The notes beneath the pieces were generated by a model. It made no database searches. It was not told the origin of the DNA and saw only the letters and a list, made by a program, of their open reading frames with translations. The position numbers and the translations under genes are program-made. DNA of 64,000 nucleotides from Dakarella massiliensis (GTDB lineage: Bacteria; Pseudomonadota; Gammaproteobacteria; Burkholderiales; Burkholderiaceae_F). Position 1 is the stretch's first letter. Each line of letters starts with the position of its first letter. The stretch covers positions 1 to 64,000 of the forward strand of contig NZ_CVTY01000004.1 of assembly GCF_001182045.1 (NCBI RefSeq), in the 5' to 3' direction. Shown one piece after another: positions 30,979 through 40,956 of this stretch.

Positions 30979-32175
30979 CTAGACAAGGAGAGAGGCGAGT
31001 CGGTCAAGGATAGCCTCTGCCACACGGGATTTCGGGCCGGGGCCAAGCGGTTCGGCGCCGGCCGCGGTTACGAAAACCGCGTCGTTATCATCCGATCCGA
31101 GCGCCTGGGATGCGTTATTCGCGACGATGAGATCAGCCGCTTTCGCCCTGAGTTTCTTACTGGCGTAGGAAATGATGTTCTCAGTTTCAGCAGCAAATCC
31201 GATAACCACGGCCGGGCGTCCGGCTCCGAGATGCCCGACTTCGGAAAGAATGTCAGGATTCTCCGTGAGGCGGAGCGTGACGGCTTTTCCGTCTTTCTTG
31301 ATCTTCTGATCCGAGACCTGCTCGGGACGCCAGTCAGAGACGGCGGCCACACTGATGAAAGCGTCTGTGTCCGGGGTGTGCTTCAGCACCTCTTCCCGCA
31401 TGGCGGAGGCCGAGTCAACGGAAATCCGGGTAACACCGAAAGGTGCAGAAATGGATACCGGCCCCGAGATCAGCGTGACCGCGGCGCCACGCAGCGCGGC
31501 TTCGCGCGCGATGGCGTAGCCCTGACGGCCGCTTGAGCGGTTTGTGATGCCACGCACCGGGTCGATCGCCTCATAGGTGGGACCCGCGGTAATCAGAATG
31601 CGGCGTCCCGCAAGCGGTTTTCCGTGAAGAAAAAGTTCGGCCCGCGACACGATTTCCTCAGGCTCCAGCATCCGGCCGGCCCCTGTGTCACCACAGGCAA
31701 GGCTTCCGGCGGCCGGCCCCCAGACTTCGATTCCATCCCGCTTCAGTGTTTCGATATTCCGGAGATTCGCCGGATTTTCCCACATGCGGGTGTTCATCGC
31801 GGGAGCAAAGGCAATCGGAGCACGGCGTGCGCAGATGAGCGTCGAGACCGCGTTATCAGCGATGCCGCGGGCGGCCTTCGCGATCGTGTTTGCCGTGGCG
31901 GGAGCGACAATAATGAGATCGGCGCCGTCAGAAAGACGGATATGAGGCATAACGCCTGAACGGGTGTCCCATTCGCTTGTGACGACAGGATGCCCGGAAA
32001 GCGCCTCAAAGGTGAGTGGCGTCACGAATTTCGCCGCGTTTTCCGTCATGACGACCCGGACGTCGGCCCCCCGCTTCATGAGGAGCCGAACGAGTTCGCA
32101 GCTCTTATAGACCGCGATGCCGCCCGTCACGGCGAGAAGAATGGTTTTACCCGCGAGGGTCAGTTCCTGCTGCAA
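30979..32175 (-). CDS. coaBC: bifunctional phosphopantothenoylcysteine decarboxylase / phosphopantothenate-cysteine ligase
   Basis: 398 residues with a TTG start preceded by AAGGGGGAAAAGGA. The N-terminal CoaC half (1-180) is the FMN-dependent decarboxylase with the active-site His in WDTRSGVMPHIRLSD, the substrate-clamp motif PAMNTRMW and the CGDTGAGRMLEPEEI segment with its Cys. The C-terminal CoaB half begins at ILITAGPTYEAIDPVRGITN and holds NRSSGRQGYAIA and a KxKK-like region. Two steps of coenzyme A synthesis. Confidence 0.96.
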   Translation of the reverse strand: MQQELTLAGKTILLAVTGGIAVYKSCELVRLLMKRGADVRVVMTENAAKFVTPLTFEALSGHPVVTSEWDTRSGVMPHIRLSDGADLIIVAPATANTIAKAARGIADNAVSTLICARRAPIAFAPAMNTRMWENPANLRNIETLKRDGIEVWGPAAGSLACGDTGAGRMLEPEEIVSRAELFLHGKPLAGRRILITAGPTYEAIDPVRGITNRSSGRQGYAIAREAALRGAAVTLISGPVSISAPFGVTRISVDSASAMREEVLKHTPDTDAFISVAAVSDWRPEQVSDQKIKKDGKAVTLRLTENPDILSEVGHLGAGRPAVVIGFAAETENIISYASKKLRAKAADLIVANNASQALGSDDNDAVFVTAAGAEPLGPGPKSRVAEAILDRLASLLV

Positions 32176-32208
32176 TCCTTTTCCCCCTTGCAGACGCGGC
32201 GTACCGCG

Positions 32209-33210
32209 TTACTTGTTGCGTTCAACGGTGTAGTTGATGATGAGTTCAAGCGCGTCGCGGTAACGGCTTTCCGGAATGGCCTTCAGCGCTTCGATGCCGC
32301 GGGCCGCTTCCTCACGGGTCGTTTCGCGGGCCGCTTCAAGCGCTCCGGTGTCGCGGACGATCGCGCTGATGCGGTCAAAGTCGCCGTGTCCCTTGCGGAT
32401 AGCCTCTTCGATCAGAGCCCGGTCCGAGTCAGAGGCACGCTGCATCGCGTAGATCAGCGGGAGCGTCACTTTGCCTTCCTCGAGGTCCGCGCCGAGATTC
32501 TTGCCAGTTGTGGCGGCGTCGCCCGCGTAGTCAAGGATGTCATCCACAATCTGGAAGGCGTACCCGAGACGCAGTGCGTAGTCGCAGAGCGCCTTTTCCT
32601 GTTCCTCGGGCGGATTCGCGATCGAGCAGGCGATCTGAGCCGCGCACTTGAAGAGGCAGGCGGTCTTCCGTTCGATCACTTCGTAGTAACGCTCCTTCGA
32701 GAGCGAAGGATCATGCGCATTATCCATCTGAAGCACTTCGCCTTCAGAGAGCCGGTTCGCGGCCGCGGCGATTTCTGCCATGGCACGCAGGTTCCCCGTG
32801 CTCACCATCATCTGGAAGGCGCGCGTGTAAAGGAAGTCGCCGACCAGAACCGCGGTGGGGTTGTCCCACTTTTCGTTTGCCGTCGGACGGCCGCGGCGCA
32901 TCGGGGAATCATCCACCACGTCGTCATGCATTAGTGTGGCGGTGTGGAGAATTTCAATCACGGCGCCGAGGAACACGTCCTGATCGCCCTTATAGCCAAG
33001 CGCTTTCGAAATAAGCAGCACGAGCGCCGGACGCATCCGCTTGCCGCCGGAGCTCGTAATGTAGTCAGCCACTTCGGCAACACGATGGATGCCGCTGCCG
33101 AGTGACGTGTGGATCATGGCGTCCACGCGCTTCATATCGTCAGCAATGGGGTTCATGGCGGCCTTTACGCCGGCCTTGGCGATGAGGTTCTTCAGCATGA
33201 TGGAACTCAT
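32209..33210 (-). CDS. ispB: polyprenyl (octaprenyl-type) diphosphate synthase
   Basis: 333 residues. All-trans prenyl diphosphate synthase with first Asp-rich motif LMHDDVVDDSPMRRG (DDxxD) and second DDILDYAGD. The residues before the first motif (EILHTATLMHDD) are small, as in long-chain enzymes that make quinone side chains. The chain length, C40 or another, cannot be read with certainty. Minus-strand, between lspA and coaBC. Confidence 0.93.
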   Translation of the reverse strand: MSSIMLKNLIAKAGVKAAMNPIADDMKRVDAMIHTSLGSGIHRVAEVADYITSSGGKRMRPALVLLISKALGYKGDQDVFLGAVIEILHTATLMHDDVVDDSPMRRGRPTANEKWDNPTAVLVGDFLYTRAFQMMVSTGNLRAMAEIAAAANRLSEGEVLQMDNAHDPSLSKERYYEVIERKTACLFKCAAQIACSIANPPEEQEKALCDYALRLGYAFQIVDDILDYAGDAATTGKNLGADLEEGKVTLPLIYAMQRASDSDRALIEEAIRKGHGDFDRISAIVRDTGALEAARETTREEAARGIEALKAIPESRYRDALELIINYTVERNK

Positions 33211-33246
33211 TATACGGAGTCAGAAAGATTTTTCGGTGCCCTGAGG

Positions 33247-33283
33247 CATGAAAGACCCTCCGGAACCATTCAGTTCCGGAGGG
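33247..33283 (-). terminator. terminator-like hairpin after lspA
   Basis: Perfect 11-bp stem 33256-33266 / 33273-33283 (CCCTCCGGAAC / GTTCCGGAGGG). On the minus strand it is followed by TCTTTC, a weak T-tract, so termination may be partial before ispB. Confidence 0.6.
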
Positions 33284-33317
33284 CTGTGAATGCCTGGCTT
33301 TGGAAAGTTCCTGAGAC

Positions 33318-33797
33318 CTACTTCTTCTTCAGCTCGATCAGGATGAAAAAGATCACGCCCAGCACAATGGCGGAGTCCGCGATGTTGAAGGCCGGCCAGT
33401 GGATATCACCGATATGAAGGTCGATGAAGTCCGTGACAGAGCCGAGCATCAGGCGGTCAATCAGGTTGCCGATCGCGCCGCCGAGCACGAGCGCCGCAGC
33501 GGCCGGAGCCAGCTTTTCAGCTGAATGCTTCCAGATGACCGCGGCCATCGCGGCTGAGACACCGATGGCCACCGCTGAGAAGAGCAGCTTCTGCCAGCCG
33601 CCTGCATCCGCGAGGAACGAGAAGGCAGAGCCCGTGTTCCTCAGGAGGACGAGGTTGAAGAACCCCGTCACCTGAATCCAGGAGGCGGCAAGAACGTCGT
33701 TTGCCCAGGCCTTGGAGGCCTGGTCAGCGAGGATCACGAGGAGGGCAAGCGCGAACCAGAGGATCGCGCCTGCCTTAGAGCGGGACACAGATGCCAT
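33318..33797 (-). CDS. lspA: lipoprotein signal peptidase
   Basis: 159 residues, four membrane segments. Aspartyl protease cutting prolipoproteins such as the one at 18830-20140. Conserved elements: DQASKAWAN near the first helix, FNLVLLRNTGSAFSFL, and the catalytic Asp pair in GGAIGNLIDRL and VTDFIDLH. It starts nine bases after the ileS stop, the standard ileS-lspA pair. Confidence 0.97.
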   Translation of the reverse strand: MASVSRSKAGAILWFALALLVILADQASKAWANDVLAASWIQVTGFFNLVLLRNTGSAFSFLADAGGWQKLLFSAVAIGVSAAMAAVIWKHSAEKLAPAAAALVLGGAIGNLIDRLMLGSVTDFIDLHIGDIHWPAFNIADSAIVLGVIFFILIELKKK

Positions 33798-33806
33798 CCC
33801 GGGTCC

Positions 33807-36674
33807 TCAGGCCTTCGCCCGCAGTTCGCCATTCCCGAAGAGATTCGAGACACAGCGCGGGCAGAGGTCAGCGTAGCCTTCAACAGAGCCGACATCAGAC
33901 TCGTAGTGCCAGCAGCGGGCGCACTTCTCACCGGCGGTCTTGCGGGCGGTGCAGGCAGTGGCTTCACCGTCAGCGCCCTTCACGAGAGAGGCGGCGCTCG
34001 TCACGGTGACGAACTTCAGCTCGTCGCCCAGAGTGGCAAGAGCGTCGTACGTGTCGCCGGAGGCGCGGATTTCAACTTCAGCCTGGAGCGAAGAACCGAC
34101 TTCGCCCTGAGAGCGGATGTCTTCCACGGCCTTCTGAGCGATGCTGCGGGCTTCGCGGATCAGAGCCCAGCGTTTGAGGAGAGCCTCGGCGCCGTCGATC
34201 TCGGGGAGCTTGTGGTGCGTTTCCGTGAAGATCGTGCCGTCCTTATTCGGGCTGAAGACCGCAAAGGCCTCTTCGGCCGTGAAGGTCAGAACCGGGGCCA
34301 TCAGGCGGAGATACGTTGCCGTGATGTGCCAAAGCGCGGTCTGGGCCGAACGGCGCGGGTGGCTGTCAGCCTTCGTCGTGTACAGACGATCCTTCAGGAT
34401 GTCGAGGTAGAAGCTGCCGAGATCCTCGGAAGCGAAAGCGTGCAGCTGGGAGACGAGCGTATGGAAGTCATACTGGTCACCGAGCTTGATCACTTCAGCC
34501 TGGAGCTCAGCCGTGCGGGCAATGGCCCAGCGGTCGATATCCAGCATGTCCTTCACGTCAACGGCGTCCTTCTCAATCGAGAAGTCGCTCGTATTCGCGA
34601 GCAGGAAGCGAAGCGTGTTGCGGATACGGCGGTAAGAGTCGACAACGCCCTTCAGAATAGTCTGACCGAGGCGCATTTCGCCCGTGTAGTCGGTCGATGC
34701 CACCCAGAGGCGGAGGATTTCAGCGCCGTACTTGTCGGAGATTTCCTGCGGGCGGACGATGTTGCCCTTCGACTTCGACATCTTTTCGCCGTTCTCATCC
34801 ACCGTGAAGCCGTGCGTGAGGAGGGCGTTATACGGCGGGCGGCCGTCAATCATCGAGGCGGTAAGCAGCGAGCTGTGGAACCAGCCGCGGTGCTGATCGG
34901 AGCCTTCGAGGTAGAGGTCTGCCGGGAAGCCGAGATCTTCCTTATGGCTGCCGCGCATCACGGTGTAATGCGTGGTGCCGGAGTCAAACCACACGTCGAG
35001 CGTGTTGTTCGTCTTCTCGTAAAGCTTCGCCTCTTCTTCAGGCATGAAGTCAGACGCCTTGGCGGTGGTCCAGACTTCGATGCCGCCCTTCTCAACCTTC
35101 TTCGCGACCTCTTCCATGATTTCAAGAGTGCGCGGATGAAGTTCCCCGGTGTCCTTCTTCAGGAAGAAGGGCATCGGAACACCCCAGATGCGCTGACGCG
35201 ACAGGCACCAGTCGGGGCGGTTCGCGATCATCGCGTGGAGCCGGTTGTAGCCCCAGGGCGGATAGAAGGTCGTCGCGTCAACGCCGCGGAGAGCGACTTC
35301 ACGGAGCGGTTCAGGTTCCGGGGCGCCTTCAGGCTGCAGGACGCCGCGCGTGTCGCTGTTCGCCTTATCCATGCGCACAAACCACTGGGTGGTCGCGCGG
35401 TAGATCAGCGGCGTCTTGTGGCGCCAGCAGTGCATGTAGCTGTGGGTGACGGAGCTTTCGTTCAGAAGGTTGCCGGCGAGACGCAGCGTGTCGAGAATCT
35501 TGCGGTTCGCCTTCCAGATGTTCATGCCGCCGAAAAGCGGGAGGCTCTCAGCGTACGTGCCGTCGCCCTGCACCGGGTTCAGGATCTCGTCATTTGTCAT
35601 CCCGTAGCGCTTGCAGGAGTTAAAGTCGTCGACACCGTAAGCCGGAGCGGAGTGAACAATGCCGGTACCGGCAGAGGCGTCCACGTAGTCCGCGAGGAGC
35701 ACGGGGGAGAAGCGGCTGTAGCCCTTATCCATCTCAGCGAGCGGATGGCGGAAGCGGATGCCTTCGAGCGCCGAGCCCTTCACAGTGGCGAGCGGCGTGC
35801 CCGTCATGCCGTAACGCTCCAGAGCGGAGGCGGCAAGCGTCTCACCGAGAATCAGGAGGCGGCTGCCGGTATCGATCAGCTGATAGCTGAGTTCGGGGTG
35901 AACGTTCAGGGCCTGGTTCGCGGGAATGGTCCACGGGGTCGTGGTCCAGATCACGATCGCGCAGGGCTTCGTGATGGCGACACCGAAAGCCTTCTCAGCC
36001 TTGGCGTGGTCCTCATCAGAAAGCGGGAAGGCAACGTCAAGAGTCGGCCCCTTGATGTCCTTATATTCCACCTCAGCCTCAGCGAGCGCACTCTGGCAGT
36101 CGAAGCACCAGTTCACGGGCTTCAGGCCGCGGTACACGTAGCCCTTCTTCATGATTTCCGCGAGGGTGCGGATTTCGCTCGCTTCCGTGTCGTGACGGAG
36201 CGTGAGGTAAGGATTGCCCCAGTCGGCGAGAACGCCGAGGCGCTTGAAGTCCTTCATCTGACGCTTCACCTGCTCGTGCGCGTAGGCGCGGCACTTGGCC
36301 TGACGTTCTTCAGGCGGCAGGTTCTTGCCATACTGCTTCTCGATCTGGATTTCGATCGGCATGCCGTGGCAGTCCCAGCCCGGGACGTACGGTACGTCGT
36401 AGCCTTCGATCAGCTTCGTCTTATTGATGATGTCCTTCAGGATCTTGTTCACCGCGTGGCCAAGGTGAATGTCCCCGTTCGCATACGGGGGGCCGTCATG
36501 CAGCAGGAACTTCTTCGCGCCCTGACGGGCACGGCGCACGACGTGGTAAATGTCCTTCCTCTCCCACTCGTCGATCCAGGCCGGCTCACGCTTGGCGAGG
36601 CCGCCGCGCATTGGGAACGGCGTGTCTGGAAGGTTGAGAGGATACTTCTTGGTGTCTTCAGTTGTTTTGGCCAT
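33807..36674 (-). CDS. ileS: isoleucyl-tRNA synthetase
   Basis: 955 residues, class Ia. HIGH-type motif [12 protein letters not shown] (about 60-71), CP1 editing domain with the usual [12 protein letters not shown], and KMSKS in [10 protein letters not shown] (about 605). The C-terminal zinc site is CARCWHY ... CPRC. This is the bacterial type sensitive to mupirocin in most species, although sensitivity is not predictable here. Downstream of ribF. Confidence 0.98.
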   Translation of the reverse strand: MAKTTEDTKKYPLNLPDTPFPMRGGLAKREPAWIDEWERKDIYHVVRRARQGAKKFLLHDGPPYANGDIHLGHAVNKILKDIINKTKLIEGYDVPYVPGWDCHGMPIEIQIEKQYGKNLPPEERQAKCRAYAHEQVKRQMKDFKRLGVLADWGNPYLTLRHDTEASEIRTLAEIMKKGYVYRGLKPVNWCFDCQSALAEAEVEYKDIKGPTLDVAFPLSDEDHAKAEKAFGVAITKPCAIVIWTTTPWTIPANQALNVHPELSYQLIDTGSRLLILGETLAASALERYGMTGTPLATVKGSALEGIRFRHPLAEMDKGYSRFSPVLLADYVDASAGTGIVHSAPAYGVDDFNSCKRYGMTNDEILNPVQGDGTYAESLPLFGGMNIWKANRKILDTLRLAGNLLNESSVTHSYMHCWRHKTPLIYRATTQWFVRMDKANSDTRGVLQPEGAPEPEPLREVALRGVDATTFYPPWGYNRLHAMIANRPDWCLSRQRIWGVPMPFFLKKDTGELHPRTLEIMEEVAKKVEKGGIEVWTTAKASDFMPEEEAKLYEKTNNTLDVWFDSGTTHYTVMRGSHKEDLGFPADLYLEGSDQHRGWFHSSLLTASMIDGRPPYNALLTHGFTVDENGEKMSKSKGNIVRPQEISDKYGAEILRLWVASTDYTGEMRLGQTILKGVVDSYRRIRNTLRFLLANTSDFSIEKDAVDVKDMLDIDRWAIARTAELQAEVIKLGDQYDFHTLVSQLHAFASEDLGSFYLDILKDRLYTTKADSHPRRSAQTALWHITATYLRLMAPVLTFTAEEAFAVFSPNKDGTIFTETHHKLPEIDGAEALLKRWALIREARSIAQKAVEDIRSQGEVGSSLQAEVEIRASGDTYDALATLGDELKFVTVTSAASLVKGADGEATACTARKTAGEKCARCWHYESDVGSVEGYADLCPRCVSNLFGNGELRAKA

Positions 36675-36757
36675 ATTGCTTTAATCTCCGGCCCCCTCGG
36701 GCTCTTCGGATGGATTAAGTTTTGGTTGTATTAAGAATTTCGCGGTCGCTTCAACCT

Positions 36758-37729
36758 TTAAGCGACAGGGGCTCCCCTGGCTTCATCAGGAAGCCCGAAG
36801 ATGCGGCGCGCGCGGATCGCGTCGTTATGGATCGCGGCAATGAGTTCATCAAGGCCGGAAAAGCGTTTGTTGTCCCGAAGTTTTTCCACGAACCGCACGC
36901 GGATCAGCTTGCCATAGGCGTCACCCGCCCAGTCGAGCAGGTTCGTTTCACAGGTGAACTGCAGGTTGCCACCGATAGAGGGGCGGTTGCCAAGGCTCGT
37001 GACGCCGGGCAGCTCCTTTCCGGGGACGATGCCGGAAACCATCACGGCAAAGACGCCAGTGAGCGCGGGCTGCGCGTGGCATCCCGGAGGAACCGGGCGG
37101 AGGTTGAGTGTCGGAAAGCCCAGTGTGTGACCGAGATGCTCGCCGTGCACAACGCGGCCTGACATGCAGTAAGGGCGGCCGAGCAGGCGCTCGGCTTCTT
37201 TCAGGTCGCCGGCAGCGAGCGCGGCGCGGAGCCGGGTGGACGAGATATTCTCGTTATCCTTCACGATCAGATCTTTGGCGGAAACATCGATGCCATACTT
37301 CGCGCCGATCCGCACGAGGTCATCAGGGCCTGCTTTTCCGTCCTGACCGAAGGTGAAATTGCTCCCAACCGTGACAAAAGAGGCGTGAAGCCGGTCAACG
37401 AGAATCTCTTTCACAAACTGCTCGGCGCTGAGGCTCGCCATGCGGCCTGAAAAGTGGGCGAAGAACAGTTTCTCGATACCGCAGGATGCGATGGCGTCCG
37501 CCTTGTCCCGCAGCGTGGAAATACGGCACGGCGCTTTCTCCGGAGCGAAGAACTCCTTCGAGTGCGGTTCAAAGGTAAGCGCACAGGGGATTTCGCCGTG
37601 GGAAGCAGCGTGTCTGCAGAGGCTTCTGAGAAGCGCCTGGTGTCCGAGGTGGACGCCGTCGAAATTTCCAATCGCGACAGCGGCACGGACTTCACCAGGC
37701 AGATAGGGGATGCCGCGGTAGACCTGCAT
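36758..37729 (-). CDS. ribF: bifunctional riboflavin kinase / FAD synthetase
   Basis: 323 residues. The N-terminal FMN adenylyltransferase domain (IGNFDGVHLGHQALL, with ISSTRLRAALAAGD) is followed by the riboflavin kinase domain (about 185-310, GHTLGFPTLNLRP, YGKLIRVRFVEKLRDNKRF). Makes FMN and FAD, needed by several flavoproteins of this window. First gene of ribF-ileS-lspA; divergent from purN. Confidence 0.96.
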   Translation of the reverse strand: MQVYRGIPYLPGEVRAAVAIGNFDGVHLGHQALLRSLCRHAASHGEIPCALTFEPHSKEFFAPEKAPCRISTLRDKADAIASCGIEKLFFAHFSGRMASLSAEQFVKEILVDRLHASFVTVGSNFTFGQDGKAGPDDLVRIGAKYGIDVSAKDLIVKDNENISSTRLRAALAAGDLKEAERLLGRPYCMSGRVVHGEHLGHTLGFPTLNLRPVPPGCHAQPALTGVFAVMVSGIVPGKELPGVTSLGNRPSIGGNLQFTCETNLLDWAGDAYGKLIRVRFVEKLRDNKRFSGLDELIAAIHNDAIRARRIFGLPDEARGAPVA

Positions 37730-37865
37730 GTGAGTGAATTAAGAAAATCGGGGTAACAGAGAAAGTCCATTATAAGAATAAGGATGCTCAGTTGGGGGAT
37801 GGCGGGACTTACCATAGGGGGAGTCATGACTTTTCAGGCCGCTTGTTCTGTAAAATAGCGGGATT

Positions 37866-38522
37866 ATGAAAAATATCGTCATCCTTATTTCCGGACGCGG
37901 CTCGAACTTCGAGGCCATTCTCGAAGCCTCCCGCGCCGAACAGTGGGAGAGCGCGGTTCCTGCCCGGATCGCCGCCGTGATCTCTAACCGTCCGCTCGCG
38001 AAGGGTCTTGAAACGGCCAGACGCGAGGGAATCGACGCGATTGCTGTGGATCACACGCTCTACCCCGACCGCGAGTCCTTCGAAGAGGAACTGGGGCGGG
38101 TCGTTGACCGCTATAACCCCGATCTCATCGTGCTGGCGGGCTTCATGCGCATTCTCACGGAAAAGTTCGTGAAGCCGCGCGAAGGCCGTATTCTCAATAT
38201 TCATCCCGCGCTTCTGCCGCTTTTCAAGGGGCTGAATACCCATGAGCGCGCGCTGGAAGCCGGGGTCCGGGTGCATGGTTCCACCGTTCACTTTGTGTCA
38301 GCGGCGCTTGATGGCGGCGCGATCATCGGCCAGGCCGTGGTGCCCGTGCTGCCGAGCGATACGCCCGACACGCTTGCCGCGCGCGGTCTGAAGCTTGAGC
38401 ACGTGATCTACCCGAAGGTCTGCCGCGCAGTCCTCGAGGATCGTGTGAAGCTGGTGGACGGAAAGGCTGTGATGGATGACGAAACCGCCCGGTCGCTCGC
38501 TGTTTTCTCAAACGAGCTCTAA
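37866..38522 (+). CDS. purN: phosphoribosylglycinamide formyltransferase PurN
   Basis: 218 residues. Formyl-THF-dependent third step of purine synthesis. ILISGRGSNFEAIL at the start is the ribonucleotide loop. The catalytic triad region NIHPALLPLFKGLNTHERAL and HGSTVHFVSAALDGG contain the key Asn, His and (later) Asp. It is single, with its own terminator. Confidence 0.96.
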   Translation: MKNIVILISGRGSNFEAILEASRAEQWESAVPARIAAVISNRPLAKGLETARREGIDAIAVDHTLYPDRESFEEELGRVVDRYNPDLIVLAGFMRILTEKFVKPREGRILNIHPALLPLFKGLNTHERALEAGVRVHGSTVHFVSAALDGGAIIGQAVVPVLPSDTPDTLAARGLKLEHVIYPKVCRAVLEDRVKLVDGKAVMDDETARSLAVFSNEL

Positions 38523-38578
38523 CTCTTGATTACTCTTCGGGCGTGAGAGAGCCGGTGTGCTGCCCTCCGCCCAGATGA

Positions 38579-38605
38579 AGGCCCCGTGAAAGCGGGGCTT
38601 TATTT
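38579..38605 (+). terminator. terminator after purN
   Basis: Stem GCCCCG (38581-38586) / CGGGGC (38593-38598) followed by TTTATTT. It lies only a few bases before the rsmB start. Confidence 0.75.
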
Positions 38606-38608
38606 ACT

Positions 38609-40105
38609 ATGCCGAAAAAAGAACAGCGGAAGCGTTTCAGCCGTCCCGCTTCCTCCTCTTCCCGCCGCCCGCAGCGGCAGTCTGAAAGACGGGTCCGCGA
38701 ACAGGATCCGAACACGATCCCGTCCTACCTCGTGAATCACCTTGCGCAGGCGCTGCGCATGGTGCTGAAGCTGGACGGTCCGGCAGATGTCCTGCTTTCT
38801 GTCTACTTCAAGCGTAACCATGAGCTCGGTTCCCGGGACCGCGGTTTTGTCGCTGAAGCGGTGTACGCCGCGCTCCGTCACCTCGCCGGTATCCGCTGGA
38901 GAATGGCTCCCGCGGTGCCTGAGCGGTCCCCGAGGCTTGCCGCTCTTGTGACGCTTGCGTCGCTCTACGGGATGGAAGCGCTTGACAGCCGCGATGTCGG
39001 AAACGACCGTAAGGCACTCGAAGCGATTCTCGATAAAAAGGACTCTGATGCGGATCCTGCGACCCGCGCTGAACTCCCCCAGTGGCTTTATGAACGAGTC
39101 CGCAGCCAGTATCCGGATCACGACCTCTTCTTCAAGGAAATCGCGACCTGCGCTCCGCTCGATATCCGCGTGAACCTTCTGAAGGGGAAGCGTGATGAGG
39201 TGCTCGAGCAGCTGAAGGACGAAGGGAAGAAAGTGGTGGCGACACCGATCTCTCCTGATGGCATCCGCTTCCTGGATAAACCTGGCATCACGCACTGGCC
39301 GCTCTATCAGGATGGCGTGATTGATGTTCAGGACGAAGGCAGTCAGCTGATCGCGCGGCTCGTCGCGCCGAAGCGCCGCGAGATGGTGTGTGATTTCTGC
39401 GCCGGTGCCGGCGGCAAGACGCTTGCGATCGGCGCTCTCATGCGTTCCGGTGGCAGCCTTTATGCCTTCGACGTGAACGAGAAGAGGCTCCAGGGTATGG
39501 TGCCGCGTCTCCGCCGCTCGGGTCTCACGAATGTGCATCCGATCGCGATCCGCGATGAACACGATAAGCGCCTCGGCCGTCTTCTCCGGAAGTTTGACCG
39601 CGTGCTGATTGACGCCCCCTGCACCGGCACGGGTACGCTTCGCCGGAATCCGGATCTTCGCTGGCGCCTGTCTGAGGATGAGCTGCACCGGATCAATGAG
39701 ATCCAGAAGTCGGTGCTTGAATCCGCGTCCCGCCTGGTGAAGGCCGGCGGCCGCCTTGTCTACGCGACGTGCTCCGTGCTGAAGGAAGAGAATCAGGCTG
39801 TGGTGGAGGCGTTCCTTGCCGTGCATCCTGAGTTCCACCTGCTGAATGCCTCAGAGGTGCTTGAGGGACAGGGGGTCAAGGTTCCCTCTGAAGTGAAAGA
39901 CCGCTTTGGCCCTTGGTTTGTGATGCTGCCTCAGGTGACGGGAACGGATGGATTCTTCGGCGCTGTGCTTGAGCGCGATCCTGATGCTCCCCGCCGCAGA
40001 AAGCCTGCGCCGGAAGCCGAAGCGCCGTCCGAAGAAACGGAAAGCGCGAAGGCTGAGGCGGCAGAAACCGCTGCGCCGTCTTCTGAAGAACCGAAAACGG
40101 AATAA
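38609..40105 (+). CDS. rsmB: 16S rRNA m5C methyltransferase, RsmB family
   Basis: 498 residues. A basic N-terminus and a NusB-like helical region (about 38-110, AQALRMVLKLDGPADVLLS) precede the Rossmann methyltransferase with FCAGAGGKTLAIGALM (SAM site). The two catalytic cysteines are in DAPCTGTGTLRRNPDLRW and YATCSVLKEEN. A Glu/Ala-rich disordered tail (about 455-498) is extra. RsmB (m5C967) is favoured over RsmF by the domain order. Confidence 0.88.
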   Translation: MPKKEQRKRFSRPASSSSRRPQRQSERRVREQDPNTIPSYLVNHLAQALRMVLKLDGPADVLLSVYFKRNHELGSRDRGFVAEAVYAALRHLAGIRWRMAPAVPERSPRLAALVTLASLYGMEALDSRDVGNDRKALEAILDKKDSDADPATRAELPQWLYERVRSQYPDHDLFFKEIATCAPLDIRVNLLKGKRDEVLEQLKDEGKKVVATPISPDGIRFLDKPGITHWPLYQDGVIDVQDEGSQLIARLVAPKRREMVCDFCAGAGGKTLAIGALMRSGGSLYAFDVNEKRLQGMVPRLRRSGLTNVHPIAIRDEHDKRLGRLLRKFDRVLIDAPCTGTGTLRRNPDLRWRLSEDELHRINEIQKSVLESASRLVKAGGRLVYATCSVLKEENQAVVEAFLAVHPEFHLLNASEVLEGQGVKVPSEVKDRFGPWFVMLPQVTGTDGFFGAVLERDPDAPRRRKPAPEAEAPSEETESAKAEAAETAAPSSEEPKTE

Positions 40106-40150
40106 AGCGGAAGGAGGTGAGCGCTCCTGGGGCGCTTACCTCCAGCTGAT

Positions 40151-40191
40151 AAAAGAAGAGCCGGCAGGAAATTCCTGCCGGCTCTTCTTTT
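40151..40191. terminator. 41-bp near-perfect palindrome acting as bidirectional terminator
   Basis: Arms of 20 bp (40151-40170 / 40172-40191) pair without mismatch around one central A. The arms begin AAAAGAAGAG and end CTCTTCTTTT, so both orientations have a T-tract. It lies between convergent rsmB and rpmG. Confidence 0.85.
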
Positions 40192-40205
40192 CTGTCCTTT
40201 CAGGC

Positions 40206-40236
40206 AATAAAAAAGCTGAATCCGAAGATTCAGCTT
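40206..40236 (-). terminator. terminator after rpmG
   Basis: Minus-strand stem AAGCTGAATC / GATTCAGCTT with a TTCG tetraloop and a T6 tail. It ends the rpmB-rpmG transcript. Confidence 0.92.
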
Positions 40237-40256
40237 CATAAAGGAATGAACCTCAA

Positions 40257-40424
40257 TTACTTGAGCTTCGTTTCCTTGTAAACCACATGCTTACGGGCTA
40301 CCGGATCATACTTGTTGAATTCCAGTTTGCCAGTCGTCGTGCGCTTGTTCTTGGTGGTCGTGTAGAAGTGACCCGTACCAGCAGTCGACTCCAGCTTGAT
40401 CTTTTCGCGAGCTCCCTTTGCCAT
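40257..40424 (-). CDS. rpmG: 50S ribosomal protein L33
   Basis: 55 residues with an AGGAGG ribosome site. Begins [20 protein letters not shown] and continues with [10 protein letters not shown], then a Lys-rich end. This is the cysteine-free form of L33 (no CxxC pairs), which does not bind zinc. It follows rpmB by 14 bp, the usual rpmB-rpmG operon. Confidence 0.97.
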   Translation of the reverse strand: MAKGAREKIKLESTAGTGHFYTTTKNKRTTTGKLEFNKYDPVARKHVVYKETKLK

Positions 40425-40438
40425 GGTGAACCTCCTAA

Positions 40439-40672
40439 TTAAATTTCACCGCGGGCGCGGAGATCCGCTAAAACCGCATCAATACCAACCTTGTCAACCG
40501 TACGCAGACCTGCTGTCGTCAAACGCAGGCGGACCCAACGGTTCTCGCTCTCGACCCAAAAACGGCGGTACTGCAGGTTGGGCATGAAGCGACGCTTAGT
40601 TTTGTTGTTCGCGTGCGAGACGGTATGGCCGACCATCGGCGCCTTGCCGGTGACTTGACACACTCGTGCCAT
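40439..40672 (-). CDS. rpmB: 50S ribosomal protein L28
   Basis: 77 residues. Starts [20 protein letters not shown] and includes [18 protein letters not shown], typical of proteobacterial L28. Only one Cys is present, so this is the zinc-free form. TGGAGA lies upstream of the start. First gene of rpmB-rpmG. Confidence 0.98.
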   Translation of the reverse strand: MARVCQVTGKAPMVGHTVSHANNKTKRRFMPNLQYRRFWVESENRWVRLRLTTAGLRTVDKVGIDAVLADLRARGEI

Positions 40673-40956
40673 CGCTATCTCCAGTTAAAATTATCAAAAA
40701 ACGCCGGGTGCTGACGTAACAGGGCATCTCGCACGCACTGGCGCTGTGAAAACAATTATTCTACGTCAAAAATTTAGTTTTCGCCAATCAAAAGGAAAAA
40801 ATTACAAATACTTCTCGCTCTTCACCTGAAAATGAAGGCTTGCAGTGTTTCCCAAAAAGGCGAAAATTTTTGGCGCAGTCGTGCATTATACGTAAGTCGC
40901 GGAAATCTGTGTAGGAAACCGTCTCGCTTTTTTTCTGATACCGCCTGGAGGCCAGC

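Noticed and set aside
33906..36734. Open frame of 942 codons on the + strand opposite ileS
   Set aside because: IleS on the minus strand has HIGH, KMSKS and zinc motifs; the + frame has none.
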